A stretch of 64,000 bases of DNA from VRUE01 sp047519745. Its GTDB lineage: Bacteria > Actinomycetota > Thermoleophilia > Solirubrobacterales > 70-9. The position numbers and the translations under genes were made by a program. Numbering within the stretch: the first letter of the stretch is position 1; each line of letters opens with the position of its first letter. This document shows, in pieces, positions 1 through 7,467 of the stretch. The stretch spans positions 1-64,000 of the forward strand of contig JAPVSJ010000074.1 in NCBI GenBank assembly GCA_047519745.1. Reading direction: 5' to 3'. A model generated the notes under the pieces. It did not search any database, was not told the origin of the DNA, and was given only the letters and a program-made list of their open reading frames with translations.

Positions 1-50
1 CCCCCCCCCCCCACCCCGCCCCCGACGATTCGGAGTGCGAGAATCGGGAT

Positions 51-758
51 ATGAGCGATCAACCAGTGCTGCTCATCACCGGAGCTTCGAGCGGGATCGG
101 CGCCGCCACGGCGCGAGCGGCTGCACCTGACTACCGGCTGGTGCTGGCGGCGCGGCGGTTGGAGCCGTTGGAAGAGCTGGTCGAGGAGCTCGGCGGGGCC
201 GAGCGGGCGATTGCGGTGCGTTGCGACGTGACCGACTGGGAGCAGGTCGAGGCGATGGCCGCCGCGGCGCTCGACGCCTTCGGCCGGATCGACGTCGTCT
301 TCGCCAACGCCGGCTTCGGCGCCACCCGGGGCTTCCTCGAGGAGTCGCCCGAGCACTGGCGCTCGATGGTCCTGACCAACGTCTACGGCCTCGCGCTGAC
401 GATCCGCGCCACCCTCCCCCACCTGCTCGAGCGCGGCGACGGCCACTTCCTCGTCACCAGCTCGGTCGCGGGGCGGCACGCGCTGCCGGGCTCGCTCTAC
501 TCGGCGACCAAGTGGGCGGCTACGGCGATCGGCGAGTCCTTGCGGGCCGAGCTGCGGCAGATGCACGACAACCAGGGGATCAAGGTGACCCTGATCGAGC
601 CGGGCATGGTCGACACGCCGTTCTTCGACAACCGGCCCGGCAAGCATGCACTGCAGGACGACGACATCGCCCGTGCCGTGATCTACGCGATCGAGCAGCC
701 GGTAAACGTCGACGTCAACGAGATTTTGATCCGGCCTACGGGTCGGCCGGCTGATTAG
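51..758 (+). CDS. SDR family oxidoreductase
   Basis: Cytoplasmic short-chain dehydrogenase/reductase of the classical type, 235 residues, the usual length. The Rossmann glycine motif TGASSGIG is at residues 10-17, NAG at 86-88, the catalytic Ser in VTSSVAG near 137, and YSATK at 150-154 supplies the catalytic Tyr and Lys. Arginines after the second strand (AARR, ~33-36) suggest a preference for NADP(H). The substrate cannot be read from the sequence. The ATG at 51 directly precedes the conserved N-terminal strand. It is convergent with the downstream glycosyltransferase, with a large nested hairpin between them. Confidence 0.93.
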   Translation: MSDQPVLLITGASSGIGAATARAAAPDYRLVLAARRLEPLEELVEELGGAERAIAVRCDVTDWEQVEAMAAAALDAFGRIDVVFANAGFGATRGFLEESPEHWRSMVLTNVYGLALTIRATLPHLLERGDGHFLVTSSVAGRHALPGSLYSATKWAATAIGESLRAELRQMHDNQGIKVTLIEPGMVDTPFFDNRPGKHALQDDDIARAVIYAIEQPVNVDVNEILIRPTGRPAD

Positions 759-872
759 GGAGCCCTCTCGGTAGGGCTTCCACTTAACTTTTTCGGTGTA
801 TTGCTGTCGGGCTGACGCCCACAGCCCGCACCGAAAAAGTACAAGACGTTTCAGCCCTACCGAGAGGGCTCC
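759..872. terminator. Large nested inverted repeat between convergent genes
   Basis: A 20-bp perfect inverted repeat (759-778 with 853-872) encloses a second 12-bp repeat (787-798 with 829-840) and a central hairpin (803-812 with 817-825). The dehydrogenase stops at 758 and the glycosyltransferase on the other strand stops at 872-874, so the structure fills the gap between the stops. Its position suggests a bidirectional terminator or RNA-stabilising hairpin; there is no clear U-tract. Confidence 0.6.
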
Positions 873-1894
873 TATCGCAGAAGCTGGCGGACGACTCGCC
901 AGTAGCCACGGAGCAAGCGGCGAGCTGGAAGGGACCGGGCTATGGCCGGGATGAAGGGCGAGTCGAGGTCTGGGGTGAGAAAGCCGGCGAACTCGGCGGT
1001 GCTGATGGTGCGCGTGGCTTGCACCTGGCGGCGCTCGCGGAGTAAGCGGGGAAGCCAGCGGATTACTTCGCCTATCGCGGCGAATTTCTGCTTGCCCCAG
1101 CCGGCGGCGATCGCGGCTGGGATCAGCGCCAGCTCGGTCAGGATCAGCGCCGGCGCCAGCAGGAGGAGGAGGCTCGTCGGGTAGACGCGGACGAGGAAGG
1201 CCCAGCGGTTGCGCTCGAGCCAGCGCCACTTGTGCTCGCGGGCGCCGAACTCGTAGTCGTGGTCGACGATCGCCGCGGGCTCGATCCCGAGCGCTCCCCC
1301 GGCCAAGCGCAGCCGCAGCGAGAGGTCGACGTCCTCGTGGTAGAGGAAGAAGCGCTCGGGGAAGCCGCCCGCCTCCTCCCATTTCGCACGGGGAATCGCC
1401 AGGCAGGCGCCGGAGAGGGCGGTGACCTCTGCCGCCGCCGGCGCGGTCGCTATCGGGTCGCCATGCCCTCCGGCCCAGACGATGCCGGTGAAGTGGACCG
1501 GATTGCCGGCGGAGTTGATCGTCGTCCCGTCCCCCTCGGCGACGAGGGCCTGCCAGGCGGCCCAGCCGCGCCGCTCGACCCATGGGCGCCGGATCGCCTC
1601 GCCAAAGCCGGGCCGCGGAGCGGCGTCGGGATTGAGCACGACGAGGAGGTCGCCGCGCGCCTGAGCCGCCCCCTCGTTGCATGCAGCGGCAAAACCGGCG
1701 TTGCGGCCGGTCTGGACGACCCTTGCGGCGGGCGCCAGCGAGGCCACCGCGTCCGCGGTCCCGTCGCTGGAGTCGTTGTCGACGACGATCAGCTCGTCCC
1801 CCTCCCCCAGCTCGGGCAACAGCGCAGGCAGCGTCCGCGCCAGCTCCTCACGGCTGTTCCAGGCAACGATCAGGACCGAAAGCGTCGGGCGCAC
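872..1894 (-). CDS. Family 2 glycosyltransferase (rhamnosyltransferase-like)
   Basis: Transfers a sugar from a nucleotide-sugar donor to a cell-surface glycan or lipid; the exact substrate is unknown. This 340-residue protein has the GT-A signature VDNDSSDGT at 38-46, an LNPDA metal/nucleotide site near 88-92, and the FFLYHEDVDLSLRL block near 182-196, typical of WbbL-type rhamnosyltransferases. A hydrophobic segment at about 235-265 should anchor the C-terminal part to the membrane. It starts with GTG at 1894, 12 nt after the stop of the secreted protein gene upstream, so the two are probably cotranscribed. Confidence 0.88.
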   Translation of the reverse strand: MRPTLSVLIVAWNSREELARTLPALLPELGEGDELIVVDNDSSDGTADAVASLAPAARVVQTGRNAGFAAACNEGAAQARGDLLVVLNPDAAPRPGFGEAIRRPWVERRGWAAWQALVAEGDGTTINSAGNPVHFTGIVWAGGHGDPIATAPAAAEVTALSGACLAIPRAKWEEAGGFPERFFLYHEDVDLSLRLRLAGGALGIEPAAIVDHDYEFGAREHKWRWLERNRWAFLVRVYPTSLLLLLAPALILTELALIPAAIAAGWGKQKFAAIGEVIRWLPRLLRERRQVQATRTISTAEFAGFLTPDLDSPFIPAIARSLPARRLLRGYWRVVRQLLR

Positions 1895-1906
1895 CGACGC
1901 GGAAGG

Positions 1907-4849
1907 CTATTTGTTCTTCTTGGCGCCCTTGCCGCCACAGGAGAGCAGCAGGCGCGGGCGCATGTTCAGCTTCTTGCCGTTCTGACCCTTGAACCGCACG
2001 AACACCCGCTTGCCGCGCGCCTGCTTGCGTTTGTGCGCCCTGCTCGCCTGAGCGCCTTTGCCTTTGCTCCCCTGGGGTTTCTTGCGCGGGCACTGGTTCT
2101 GCGAGTTGACCAGCAGGCCCCGCTTGCCGCCGCGCAGGGTGAGCACGAACCTGGTCACGGGCACGTCGGGCACGATGTCGAAGGTGTTGCGAATGCGACC
2201 GCGGGAGCTGTCGGTGCGGCTGTCGAGCTCGACCTCGACCTGACCGCGCAGGTCGGCGACGAGGTCGGGGAGGACGTTGTCGGACGAGCGCAGGTAGACC
2301 GGGCCCTTGAGCGGGTCGTCGAGCAGCGGCGAGGTCGCGACCGCGTTGCCGTAGATCGAGTTCTTCGGGCATTCGTCGGCAGCGAACTGGACGCGCGTGC
2401 AGACCTTTGCCAGGTTGCCCTGGTCGAGGATCAGCGAGCGCGGCAGGATCGTCTGGGCGCGAGCGATGTTCGCGTCTCCCGGCCGCGCGGTCAGGACGGC
2501 GCGCAGCCGGGGGTTCTTGGCACGCCGCATCCCGCCGGTCAGGCGCAGCGAGAGCTTCGGCCGGAAGCCGAGCTGGTCGCAGCCGCTCGCTTCGAAGCTC
2601 GCCGAGATCGGCGAGCGGGTGAACGCGGCGGGATCGACCGGGTTGGCGCCGCCGCCGAGCAGCGCCCCGCCGAAGCTCAGCTTCGAGCAGTTCGTCGGGT
2701 TGAGCGTGAAGTTGTCGCGGTCGAGCTTGACCGAGACCGAGCGGACGTCGAGCAGGGAGCCGCCGTAGACGTGCGGGATCGGATCGGAGACAGCGTGCAC
2801 CTGCGCGGTGCGCGGTTCGAGCGAGAGCGCCACCCGCACCACGACCGTGCCGAGATCGAACGGCCCGGCCGTGGCGGGGGTGACAACTGCCAGGGAGAGG
2901 GGCGCGCCTTTGTAGCGCCCCGAGAGGAAGACCTTGCCGCTGACGTGCAGCGGCGAGGGGCCGCTGCCGGCGACGACGTCGGCATGGCCGATCAGGCTCG
3001 AGCTGGGGCAACTCGAGTCGGCGGCCTCGGCCGCGCCGCTGTTGGCCGCGGTGGCCGCCAACGCGTCGGCGGGGCAGTACTTGACGCCGGCCAGCTTCGC
3101 CACCAAGCCCGGGGGCAGCGTCACGTCGACGCCTTTCAGCTCCTGGTTGCCATCGGTGCGGGCGATGTTCATGTGCAGCGGGCTGAACTGGCCGGCCGCC
3201 GGCTTATTCGTGTCCGCGGCAAAGCTCGGAGCGAAGGGGCGGTCAGCGAGCGTTTTGGCGCATTTGCCGCCGCCGGGCGCCGTGCTGAGCGAAAACGAGC
3301 CGGACGGAGTCGCCGGCGGGTTTTCCGTCCAGGGGGTCATCGTCGCGGTCGCGGTGTTCGGCCCGCACGCCCCCGGGCTGGTCAGAACAGCGTGAGCACC
3401 ATCGTCGAAGTCGAGCTTGAAGCTGCTGAACGGCACCTGAGGGAGGCCGCCGAACTGCTTGTCGTCGAAGGTCGTGGTCAGCTGCCCGGTGGTCGGGTCG
3501 GCGCTGACGTTGCCGACGAGGCGGGCAGAGATCCCGTACCGATCCGACTCGACGTCGACGAAGATCCTGTACTCCCTGCCCGAGGTCGGGTCGCGGCTTT
3601 CCTGCTTGCCGACGTAGACGGTGCCCTTGAGCGAACCGCCCGGAAGCGGCGGCGTCTCGATCGAGGCGACGCCGATCTTCGAGGCGGCCGGGCATGCGAC
3701 GGGGTTCCTCGTTCCCTTGCCGAACTGAGCGTCGGTGCAGGTCTGGAGGCCTCCGGTCGCGGCCGAGGGGTTGATGCCCATGCCGACGGGGAGGGTCACC
3801 TGCGCCCGCTTCGTCTGCGAGCTTTCGCGCGAAGCGCCGCCGAGGATGTGCGGCACCTGCACGTCCGCCGTCAAGCCAGCCGGCGAGTCGGTCTGCGCGG
3901 TTCCCGGGTCGACGGCGATCGCCGGTTCATAGGGCACACCGGGACAATCGATCGGCAGTTTCCCTTCGGGCAGGGGCGACTCGAATGGCGGCTGAGCGCT
4001 CTGTGGAAAGGAGTAGCCCGGCTGCGCCTCTTCGGCGATCGAGCTGGCGAGAAGGTAGGTCGAGTAGACGTGTTCGTGAGGCGGCCGTTCGGGGTCGTAA
4101 CAGGTGCTGGGGGTGGTGATGAAGGTGCCGTCGCCAGCGCGGCCGTCGAACGCCAAGCGGTTCTTCAGGATGAAGCCGCCGAAGAGTTCATCGCCGAGCG
4201 GGATGCTCGCGAAGGGCGTTTCCGGGACGTGGATCGTGAACCCCTCGTGGTAGTCGCCGTCCCAGGCGACGTCGGCCTCGAGAAAGACATCGTTGCCCGC
4301 CAGTTCGAAGCCGAACAGGGCCGGTTCGTGGTCTTTGGGGATGAGGTTGTAGACGGGCACTTTGGTCTGCCCCGCGATCGGTTTGACTTCGAGCCCCAGC
4401 GCGAACGCGGTGACCCCGCTTTCGCCCACCTGGGCATTGAGCGCGGCGCAGTTCGCGGGGTTGGCTTCGAAGGAGCTCAGGGGGCATTGGGGAGTTGCCT
4501 GCGGGTTGACGCTGAGGCCGACCGGGAGGTCGACGCGGACCGTCTTCAGTTCGTCCACGGGCTGCCCCGATCCGTTCTGTTTGACGATGAACTGCGTGAA
4601 GCCTTTCTGCGGATGACCCGCTGCTTCTTCGAAGAACTGGTCAGGCGTATCGACCGAGCACTCTTCGGAGGTATCAGGAACATCTTTGGTGCAGGTGCCG
4701 GCCTGCCAACCGTCGGCGGGGGTGTGGGGATCGTTCTGCGGAGCGATGATGCCCGCCGTGTCGGCGACTGCCGCGGGAGCCCAGAAAGCCAGCCCAAAAA
4801 CCAAAAGCGCCGCAAAGACGCTAATCCTCATCCCCGCTCCCCTGCTCAT
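1907..4849 (-). CDS. Large secreted protein with four tandem Cys-containing repeats
   Basis: Exported protein of about 980 residues; no named family is recognised. It has an N-terminal signal peptide (RISVFAALLVFGLAFWAPAA, cleavage near AVA-DT) and no later membrane segment. Four units of roughly 220-250 residues begin with LPVGL, LPVGM, LPPGL and LPRSL (near residues 108, 353, 578 and 802). Each unit continues with two spaced cysteines, a KGxVY-like strand and a final strand ending in Cys. The last ~60 residues are strongly basic, possibly binding an anionic envelope polymer. ATG 4849 is preferred because AAGGGGA lies 5 nt upstream; in-frame ATGs at 4876 and 4831 are alternatives. Confidence 0.8.
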   Translation of the reverse strand: MSRGAGMRISVFAALLVFGLAFWAPAAVADTAGIIAPQNDPHTPADGWQAGTCTKDVPDTSEECSVDTPDQFFEEAAGHPQKGFTQFIVKQNGSGQPVDELKTVRVDLPVGLSVNPQATPQCPLSSFEANPANCAALNAQVGESGVTAFALGLEVKPIAGQTKVPVYNLIPKDHEPALFGFELAGNDVFLEADVAWDGDYHEGFTIHVPETPFASIPLGDELFGGFILKNRLAFDGRAGDGTFITTPSTCYDPERPPHEHVYSTYLLASSIAEEAQPGYSFPQSAQPPFESPLPEGKLPIDCPGVPYEPAIAVDPGTAQTDSPAGLTADVQVPHILGGASRESSQTKRAQVTLPVGMGINPSAATGGLQTCTDAQFGKGTRNPVACPAASKIGVASIETPPLPGGSLKGTVYVGKQESRDPTSGREYRIFVDVESDRYGISARLVGNVSADPTTGQLTTTFDDKQFGGLPQVPFSSFKLDFDDGAHAVLTSPGACGPNTATATMTPWTENPPATPSGSFSLSTAPGGGKCAKTLADRPFAPSFAADTNKPAAGQFSPLHMNIARTDGNQELKGVDVTLPPGLVAKLAGVKYCPADALAATAANSGAAEAADSSCPSSSLIGHADVVAGSGPSPLHVSGKVFLSGRYKGAPLSLAVVTPATAGPFDLGTVVVRVALSLEPRTAQVHAVSDPIPHVYGGSLLDVRSVSVKLDRDNFTLNPTNCSKLSFGGALLGGGANPVDPAAFTRSPISASFEASGCDQLGFRPKLSLRLTGGMRRAKNPRLRAVLTARPGDANIARAQTILPRSLILDQGNLAKVCTRVQFAADECPKNSIYGNAVATSPLLDDPLKGPVYLRSSDNVLPDLVADLRGQVEVELDSRTDSSRGRIRNTFDIVPDVPVTRFVLTLRGGKRGLLVNSQNQCPRKKPQGSKGKGAQASRAHKRKQARGKRVFVRFKGQNGKKLNMRPRLLLSCGGKGAKKNK

Positions 4850-4876
4850 CCGAGTCCCCTTCCGCCAGGCGATCAT

Positions 4877-4953
4877 AAGGCTACATTACCCGATTTTGAT
4901 GATGTGAGCTATTATTTTTTGGTATTCCCCAGTCAACGAAAGTGAGGGCAGCC
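4877..4953. promoter_or_regulatory. AT-rich divergent promoter region
   Basis: A short, strikingly AT-rich stretch (GAGCTATTATTTTTTGG around 4906-4922) in an otherwise very GC-rich sequence separates the divergent secreted-protein and winged-helix genes. TATTAT would serve as a -10 for the rightward gene. The arrangement suggests that the regulator controls its neighbour, which is an inference from position only. Confidence 0.45.
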
Positions 4954-5256
4954 GTGAATTGGGAACGCCTAGCTCGTGCCAATACCCACCCACTCCGCGT
5001 GTCAATCCTGGAAGTGCTGAGCATCGATGAGGGGCGGACGCTATCGCCAAAGGATCTCAGCCTCGAGCTGCAGGCACCGCTGAGCACCGTCAACTACCAC
5101 GTGACCGAGCTACGGCGCTCCAACCTGGTCAAGGTCGTTGACGAACGCCAGGTCCGCGGCGCGATCGAGCACTTCTACCGCGTGGTCGAACCGAGTCAGA
5201 ACGGATCGGGACGAAAAAGGGGGTCGCGCAAAAGGCGCAGCAAGGCGCGCGCCTGA
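4954..5256 (+). CDS. Winged helix-turn-helix (ArsR-like) regulator
   Basis: Small DNA-binding protein of about 100 residues. The core from THPLRVSILEVL through LSPKDLSLEL and STVNYHVTELRRSNLVKVVD has the helix-turn-helix-wing layout of ArsR-type regulators, with the recognition helix at STVNYHVTELR. No metal-binding cysteines are present. The C-terminal tail is rich in Lys and Arg (GRKRGSRKRRSKARA). GTG 4954 is chosen because GAGGG lies 5 nt upstream; GTG 4942 would add four residues. It is divergent from the large secreted protein gene and may regulate it. Confidence 0.8.
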   Translation: MNWERLARANTHPLRVSILEVLSIDEGRTLSPKDLSLELQAPLSTVNYHVTELRRSNLVKVVDERQVRGAIEHFYRVVEPSQNGSGRKRGSRKRRSKARA

Positions 5257-5259
5257 AAC

Positions 5260-5919
5260 TCAGCCGGCAGGACCGTTTGAGCAGCGGGAGGTGACGTAGT
5301 CCGGAGCGCAGACGGTCCTGCCTCGCCACTTTTTCTGGAATTCCGTGACGAACCTGGCGAACGCCCGCTGTTCTTCGGATCTGCTGGTGGTTTCCGAGTC
5401 GATACGACTGACCAGACGCTGCTGCAATCGCTTGCTGAGCATCTGGATTTCGACTCGTTCGTTCACGTCGCGGCGCGTGTAGCGGCTTTCCTTCAAGAAC
5501 CTGCGAAATTCAGCGCCGCCCTTGAAAGCCTCCGCTTTGATCAGGGCTACTTCGCGTGAGACCTGCGCATGGGTGACGGAGAGCCGCCACTCGCCAGCCA
5601 GCCCGACGATCCAGACCCTTTCGAGCAGGTATCCCACAGCGGCGGCCCTGGCTTTCTCGTATCCAGGTCCCCCTGGCTTGGGCGCAGACTTACGACCCGC
5701 CGACACAGCCTCCAACAGCAGCTCGTGCCGAAACTCGGCCGTCGTGATCCGCCCACGGCGGACCGGCACTTCGGAGACGACGGCGACCACGGCCGTCGGC
5801 AGCTCCTCGGCGGCAGGCAGCGTAACCGAGCCGATCGCGCTCCCGCCGCCGAACGCAAGCAAAGCAGCCGCGGTCGCCGGCAACACGAAGCCCCAGATCG
5901 TTCGAATCCCCCACACCAT
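5260..5919 (-). CDS. SurA_N-like exported protein without a PPIase domain
   Basis: A 219-residue protein with an N-terminal hydrophobic helix (IWGFVLPATAAALLAFGGG, ~8-27) that should export or anchor it. Residues ~45-200 resemble the N-terminal helical domain of SurA/PrsA foldases: GRITTAEFRHEL, a YLLERVWIVGLA helix, then VTHAQVSREV and SRYTRRDVNERV. The parvulin catalytic domain is absent. The C terminus FQKKWRGRTVCAPDYVTSRC carries two Cys that could pair. It is likely an extracytoplasmic chaperone-like protein, inferred from fold only. It is convergent with the regulator gene at 4954-5256, leaving 3 nt between the stops. Confidence 0.6.
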   Translation of the reverse strand: MVWGIRTIWGFVLPATAAALLAFGGGSAIGSVTLPAAEELPTAVVAVVSEVPVRRGRITTAEFRHELLLEAVSAGRKSAPKPGGPGYEKARAAAVGYLLERVWIVGLAGEWRLSVTHAQVSREVALIKAEAFKGGAEFRRFLKESRYTRRDVNERVEIQMLSKRLQQRLVSRIDSETTSRSEEQRAFARFVTEFQKKWRGRTVCAPDYVTSRCSNGPAG

Positions 5920-5984
5920 TCCCGGGTGACGATATCGCGGCTATGGCCGACCCCGAGCGATACCAACGGGACGCTGCGACAAAA

Positions 5985-6034
5985 GCGGACGACGGGTCTC
6001 GAACCCGCGACCTCGAGCTTGGGAAGCTCGCGCT
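5985..6034 (-). repeat. attL-like 3' fragment of tRNA-Gly(CCC)
   Basis: These 50 bases are identical to 15417-15466, the 3' two-thirds of the complete tRNA-Gly(CCC) gene, in the same orientation. The D-arm and 5' acceptor strand are missing, so this copy cannot make a tRNA. A 3' tRNA fragment displaced to one end of a segment, with a complete tRNA at the other end, is the classic footprint of tyrosine-recombinase integration. Confidence 0.9.
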
Positions 6035-6050
6035 GAAGCTCAGCGCGAGC
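6026..6050. repeat. 11-bp inverted repeat at the left att junction
   Basis: The 11-bp arms 6026-6036 and 6040-6050 are perfect inverted repeats around a 3-nt spacer. The left arm is mostly the tRNA anticodon-arm sequence and the right arm is island DNA, so the palindrome straddles the recombination boundary. Confidence 0.55.
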
Positions 6051-6244
6051 CGCCTTCCAATGCGCTTTTCCTGCAAATCACCACTTTTTGAAGTGGACAC
6101 CAAAAGAGCGCGCTGGACACGAGGGGCCCGATTCTGTTCCTACCCCTGTTCCTACCATTCGGTGTCTCCTGGGTCCTGACACAGGTGCCCTATGTGCTGA
6201 AACCGGACACCGTCCGCCGCTTCTGTCCGCCGCCCGACGACAGC
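6051..6244. other. Left island flank with paired subterminal repeats
   Basis: No gene is visible. Two direct copies of TGTTCCTACC lie 12 nt apart at 6135-6145 and 6147-6157. A matching pair, TGTTCCCCACC and TGTTCCTACCC, lies 13 nt apart at 15349-15359 and 15362-15372 near the right end. Paired subterminal repeats at both ends could be arm-type recombinase or excisionase sites. Confidence 0.45.
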
Positions 6245-6673
6245 TCAGGACAACGCGGAGAGCAGCTCGCTCAGCTCCTCGTTCATCGCCGGCGGATCAG
6301 CGGCGTCCTCACAGCAGGGCGGCTTCGCCGAGCGTTTGCGCCCGGTCGTAGCGAGGCCAGGCAGGACCTCAGCGAGATCGGCTGCCGGGTTGTGGCCGCG
6401 CTCGTGCCTATCGAGGGCGACGATCACGACTTGCTTCTTGCGTGGGTAGGCCGTGAACATCCGCCATGCGTATGCGAGGTGGCGGCAACACAGCGGGTAG
6501 TCATCGCCATCGGCCGCGGCCGCGGCCGCGGCCGCGGCCAGCCGATAGCCACCGGCCCCGCAGCCTTCCCCGCGCAGGGCGTCGACGGCCGCCTCATAGG
6601 AGCGCTTCTCGCGCGCCGACATCCCGCCAAGCACAGAGGCGACCTGCGCCGTACGCAGGACCTCGTGGGGCAT
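6245..6673 (-). CDS. Putative RelE/ParE-like toxin of a toxin-antitoxin pair
   Basis: A 142-residue protein whose start overlaps the stop of the upstream helix-turn-helix gene (ATGA). The order is a helical region (AREKRSYEAAVDALRGEGC), a strand (GGYRLA), then a CCRHLAYAWRMFTAYPRKKQ / VVIVALDRHERGHNP block and a KPPCCED motif. This resembles actinobacterial RelE-superfamily proteins, but no catalytic set can be proven. A run of nine alanines (residues ~46-54) comes from a GGCCGC hexanucleotide repeat. Its placement behind a DNA-binding protein with a palindromic operator supports a toxin role. The assignment is tentative. Confidence 0.5.
   Translation of the reverse strand: MPHEVLRTAQVASVLGGMSAREKRSYEAAVDALRGEGCGAGGYRLAAAAAAAAADGDDYPLCCRHLAYAWRMFTAYPRKKQVVIVALDRHERGHNPAADLAEVLPGLATTGRKRSAKPPCCEDAADPPAMNEELSELLSALS
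6512..6539. repeat. (GGCCGC)4.7 tandem hexanucleotide repeat
   Basis: Four full GGCCGC units plus GGCC inside the putative toxin gene; it encodes the poly-alanine run. The unit is a multiple of three, so slippage would change the alanine count without shifting the frame. Confidence 0.85.
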
Positions 6674-7110
6674 CAGGCGGGTTCGAGTCGCCCGCGGCCC
6701 AGCTGGGCCAAGCCCTCGCGCAGAGCCTCGCTACTCCGCGCTTCGCGGTCGTGCAGACGATCGACCACAGCCTGTAGCCAATCGCGGTCCCGCCCGCGCT
6801 CTCGCAGCTCGGCGAGCGCGCGGCTGACGCGGTGCAGGCTCTGCGGCTCTATCTGCATCGGCCTGGCCCCCGCAACCGCCTCAAGCGCTCCTCGCTTTAC
6901 CCAGCTGCGGATCGTCGGCTCGGAGACCCCGAGTCGCTCGCTCGCCGCCGCCACGCTCACACCCGGCGTGTGCTTGACCGAGATCAGCACCTCCTGGGCC
7001 TCTTCAAGCGCATCAAGTGCAGCGTCGGAGTGGCCGTTCTCGATCGCCTCACGCGCATCAACGAGAGTAAAGAGGGCCTCCGTGACCAGCTGTGCGTCGC
7101 GCTTTCCCAT
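6673..7110 (-). CDS. Helix-turn-helix antitoxin-like regulator
   Basis: A 145-residue protein. A helical N-terminal half (EALFTLVDAREAIENGHSDA, then DALEEAQEVL) is followed by a MerR/excisionase-type helix-turn-helix (VSVAAASERLGVSEPTIRSW then VKRGAL) at about 50-75, and a charged C-terminal helix. It is the first gene of a two-gene operon with the overlapping toxin-like gene. The perfect palindrome 18 nt upstream of its ATG is the likely autoregulatory operator. It could also serve as an excisionase-like factor for the island, but the overlap with the next gene favours an antitoxin. Confidence 0.6.
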   Translation of the reverse strand: MGKRDAQLVTEALFTLVDAREAIENGHSDAALDALEEAQEVLISVKHTPGVSVAAASERLGVSEPTIRSWVKRGALEAVAGARPMQIEPQSLHRVSRALAELRERGRDRDWLQAVVDRLHDREARSSEALREGLAQLGRGRLEPA

Positions 7111-7126
7111 TGGCTCAGAGTAGCAG

Positions 7127-7159
7127 AGCTTACGGAAATCGGGCTTAATTCCGTAAGCT
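7127..7159. promoter_or_regulatory. Palindromic operator upstream of the toxin-antitoxin pair
   Basis: Perfect 11-bp inverted repeat AGCTTACGGAA (7127-7137) and TTCCGTAAGCT (7149-7159) with an 11-nt spacer, immediately upstream of the antitoxin start at 7110. Spacing of about two helical turns between half-sites fits binding of a dimeric helix-turn-helix repressor. Confidence 0.7.
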
Positions 7160-7467
7160 GCAATCGTCGGTCAGACGGTTCAACCACTACCCGATCCTCG
7201 ACCCGGGACGCGCTCACCCCGTCGTGATGCTCCACAACCCTGAGGCGGAGTTGCAGCGCAGGCTCTCACGGAGCCGTGGGGCGCGCTACCGAGGCCTTTC
7301 CTGTGCGGGGAGATCCCGGTTGGCCCGGGTCGGGTGTTTGACGGTCGGGTCGCTCCTGGATGCAGAAGAGATGGGGGTGCCCGCGCCACCGCCTCGCCTG
7401 GCGTGTGGTTCCCGGTATCCGGCATGACGTCGTTGGCCCTCCACTACTTCGCTGTCAAGCTAGGCCC
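7160..7467. other. Intergenic region without a recognised gene
   Basis: About 300 bases between the divergent antitoxin gene and the TIGR02391-type gene. An open frame runs through part of it into the next gene, but its composition and lack of homologous features make coding unlikely. No RNA gene or repeat is seen apart from the operator at its left edge. Confidence 0.5.

Noticed and set aside
1..12. Poly-C run at the window start
   Set aside because: It sits exactly at the edge and may reflect a contig end or the window boundary; nothing functional can be shown.
1232..4945. Very long open frame antisense to the large secreted protein gene
   Set aside because: It mirrors the minus-strand gene, has a low-complexity Arg/Gly/Asp-rich composition and no domains, as expected for the antisense of a GC-rich gene.
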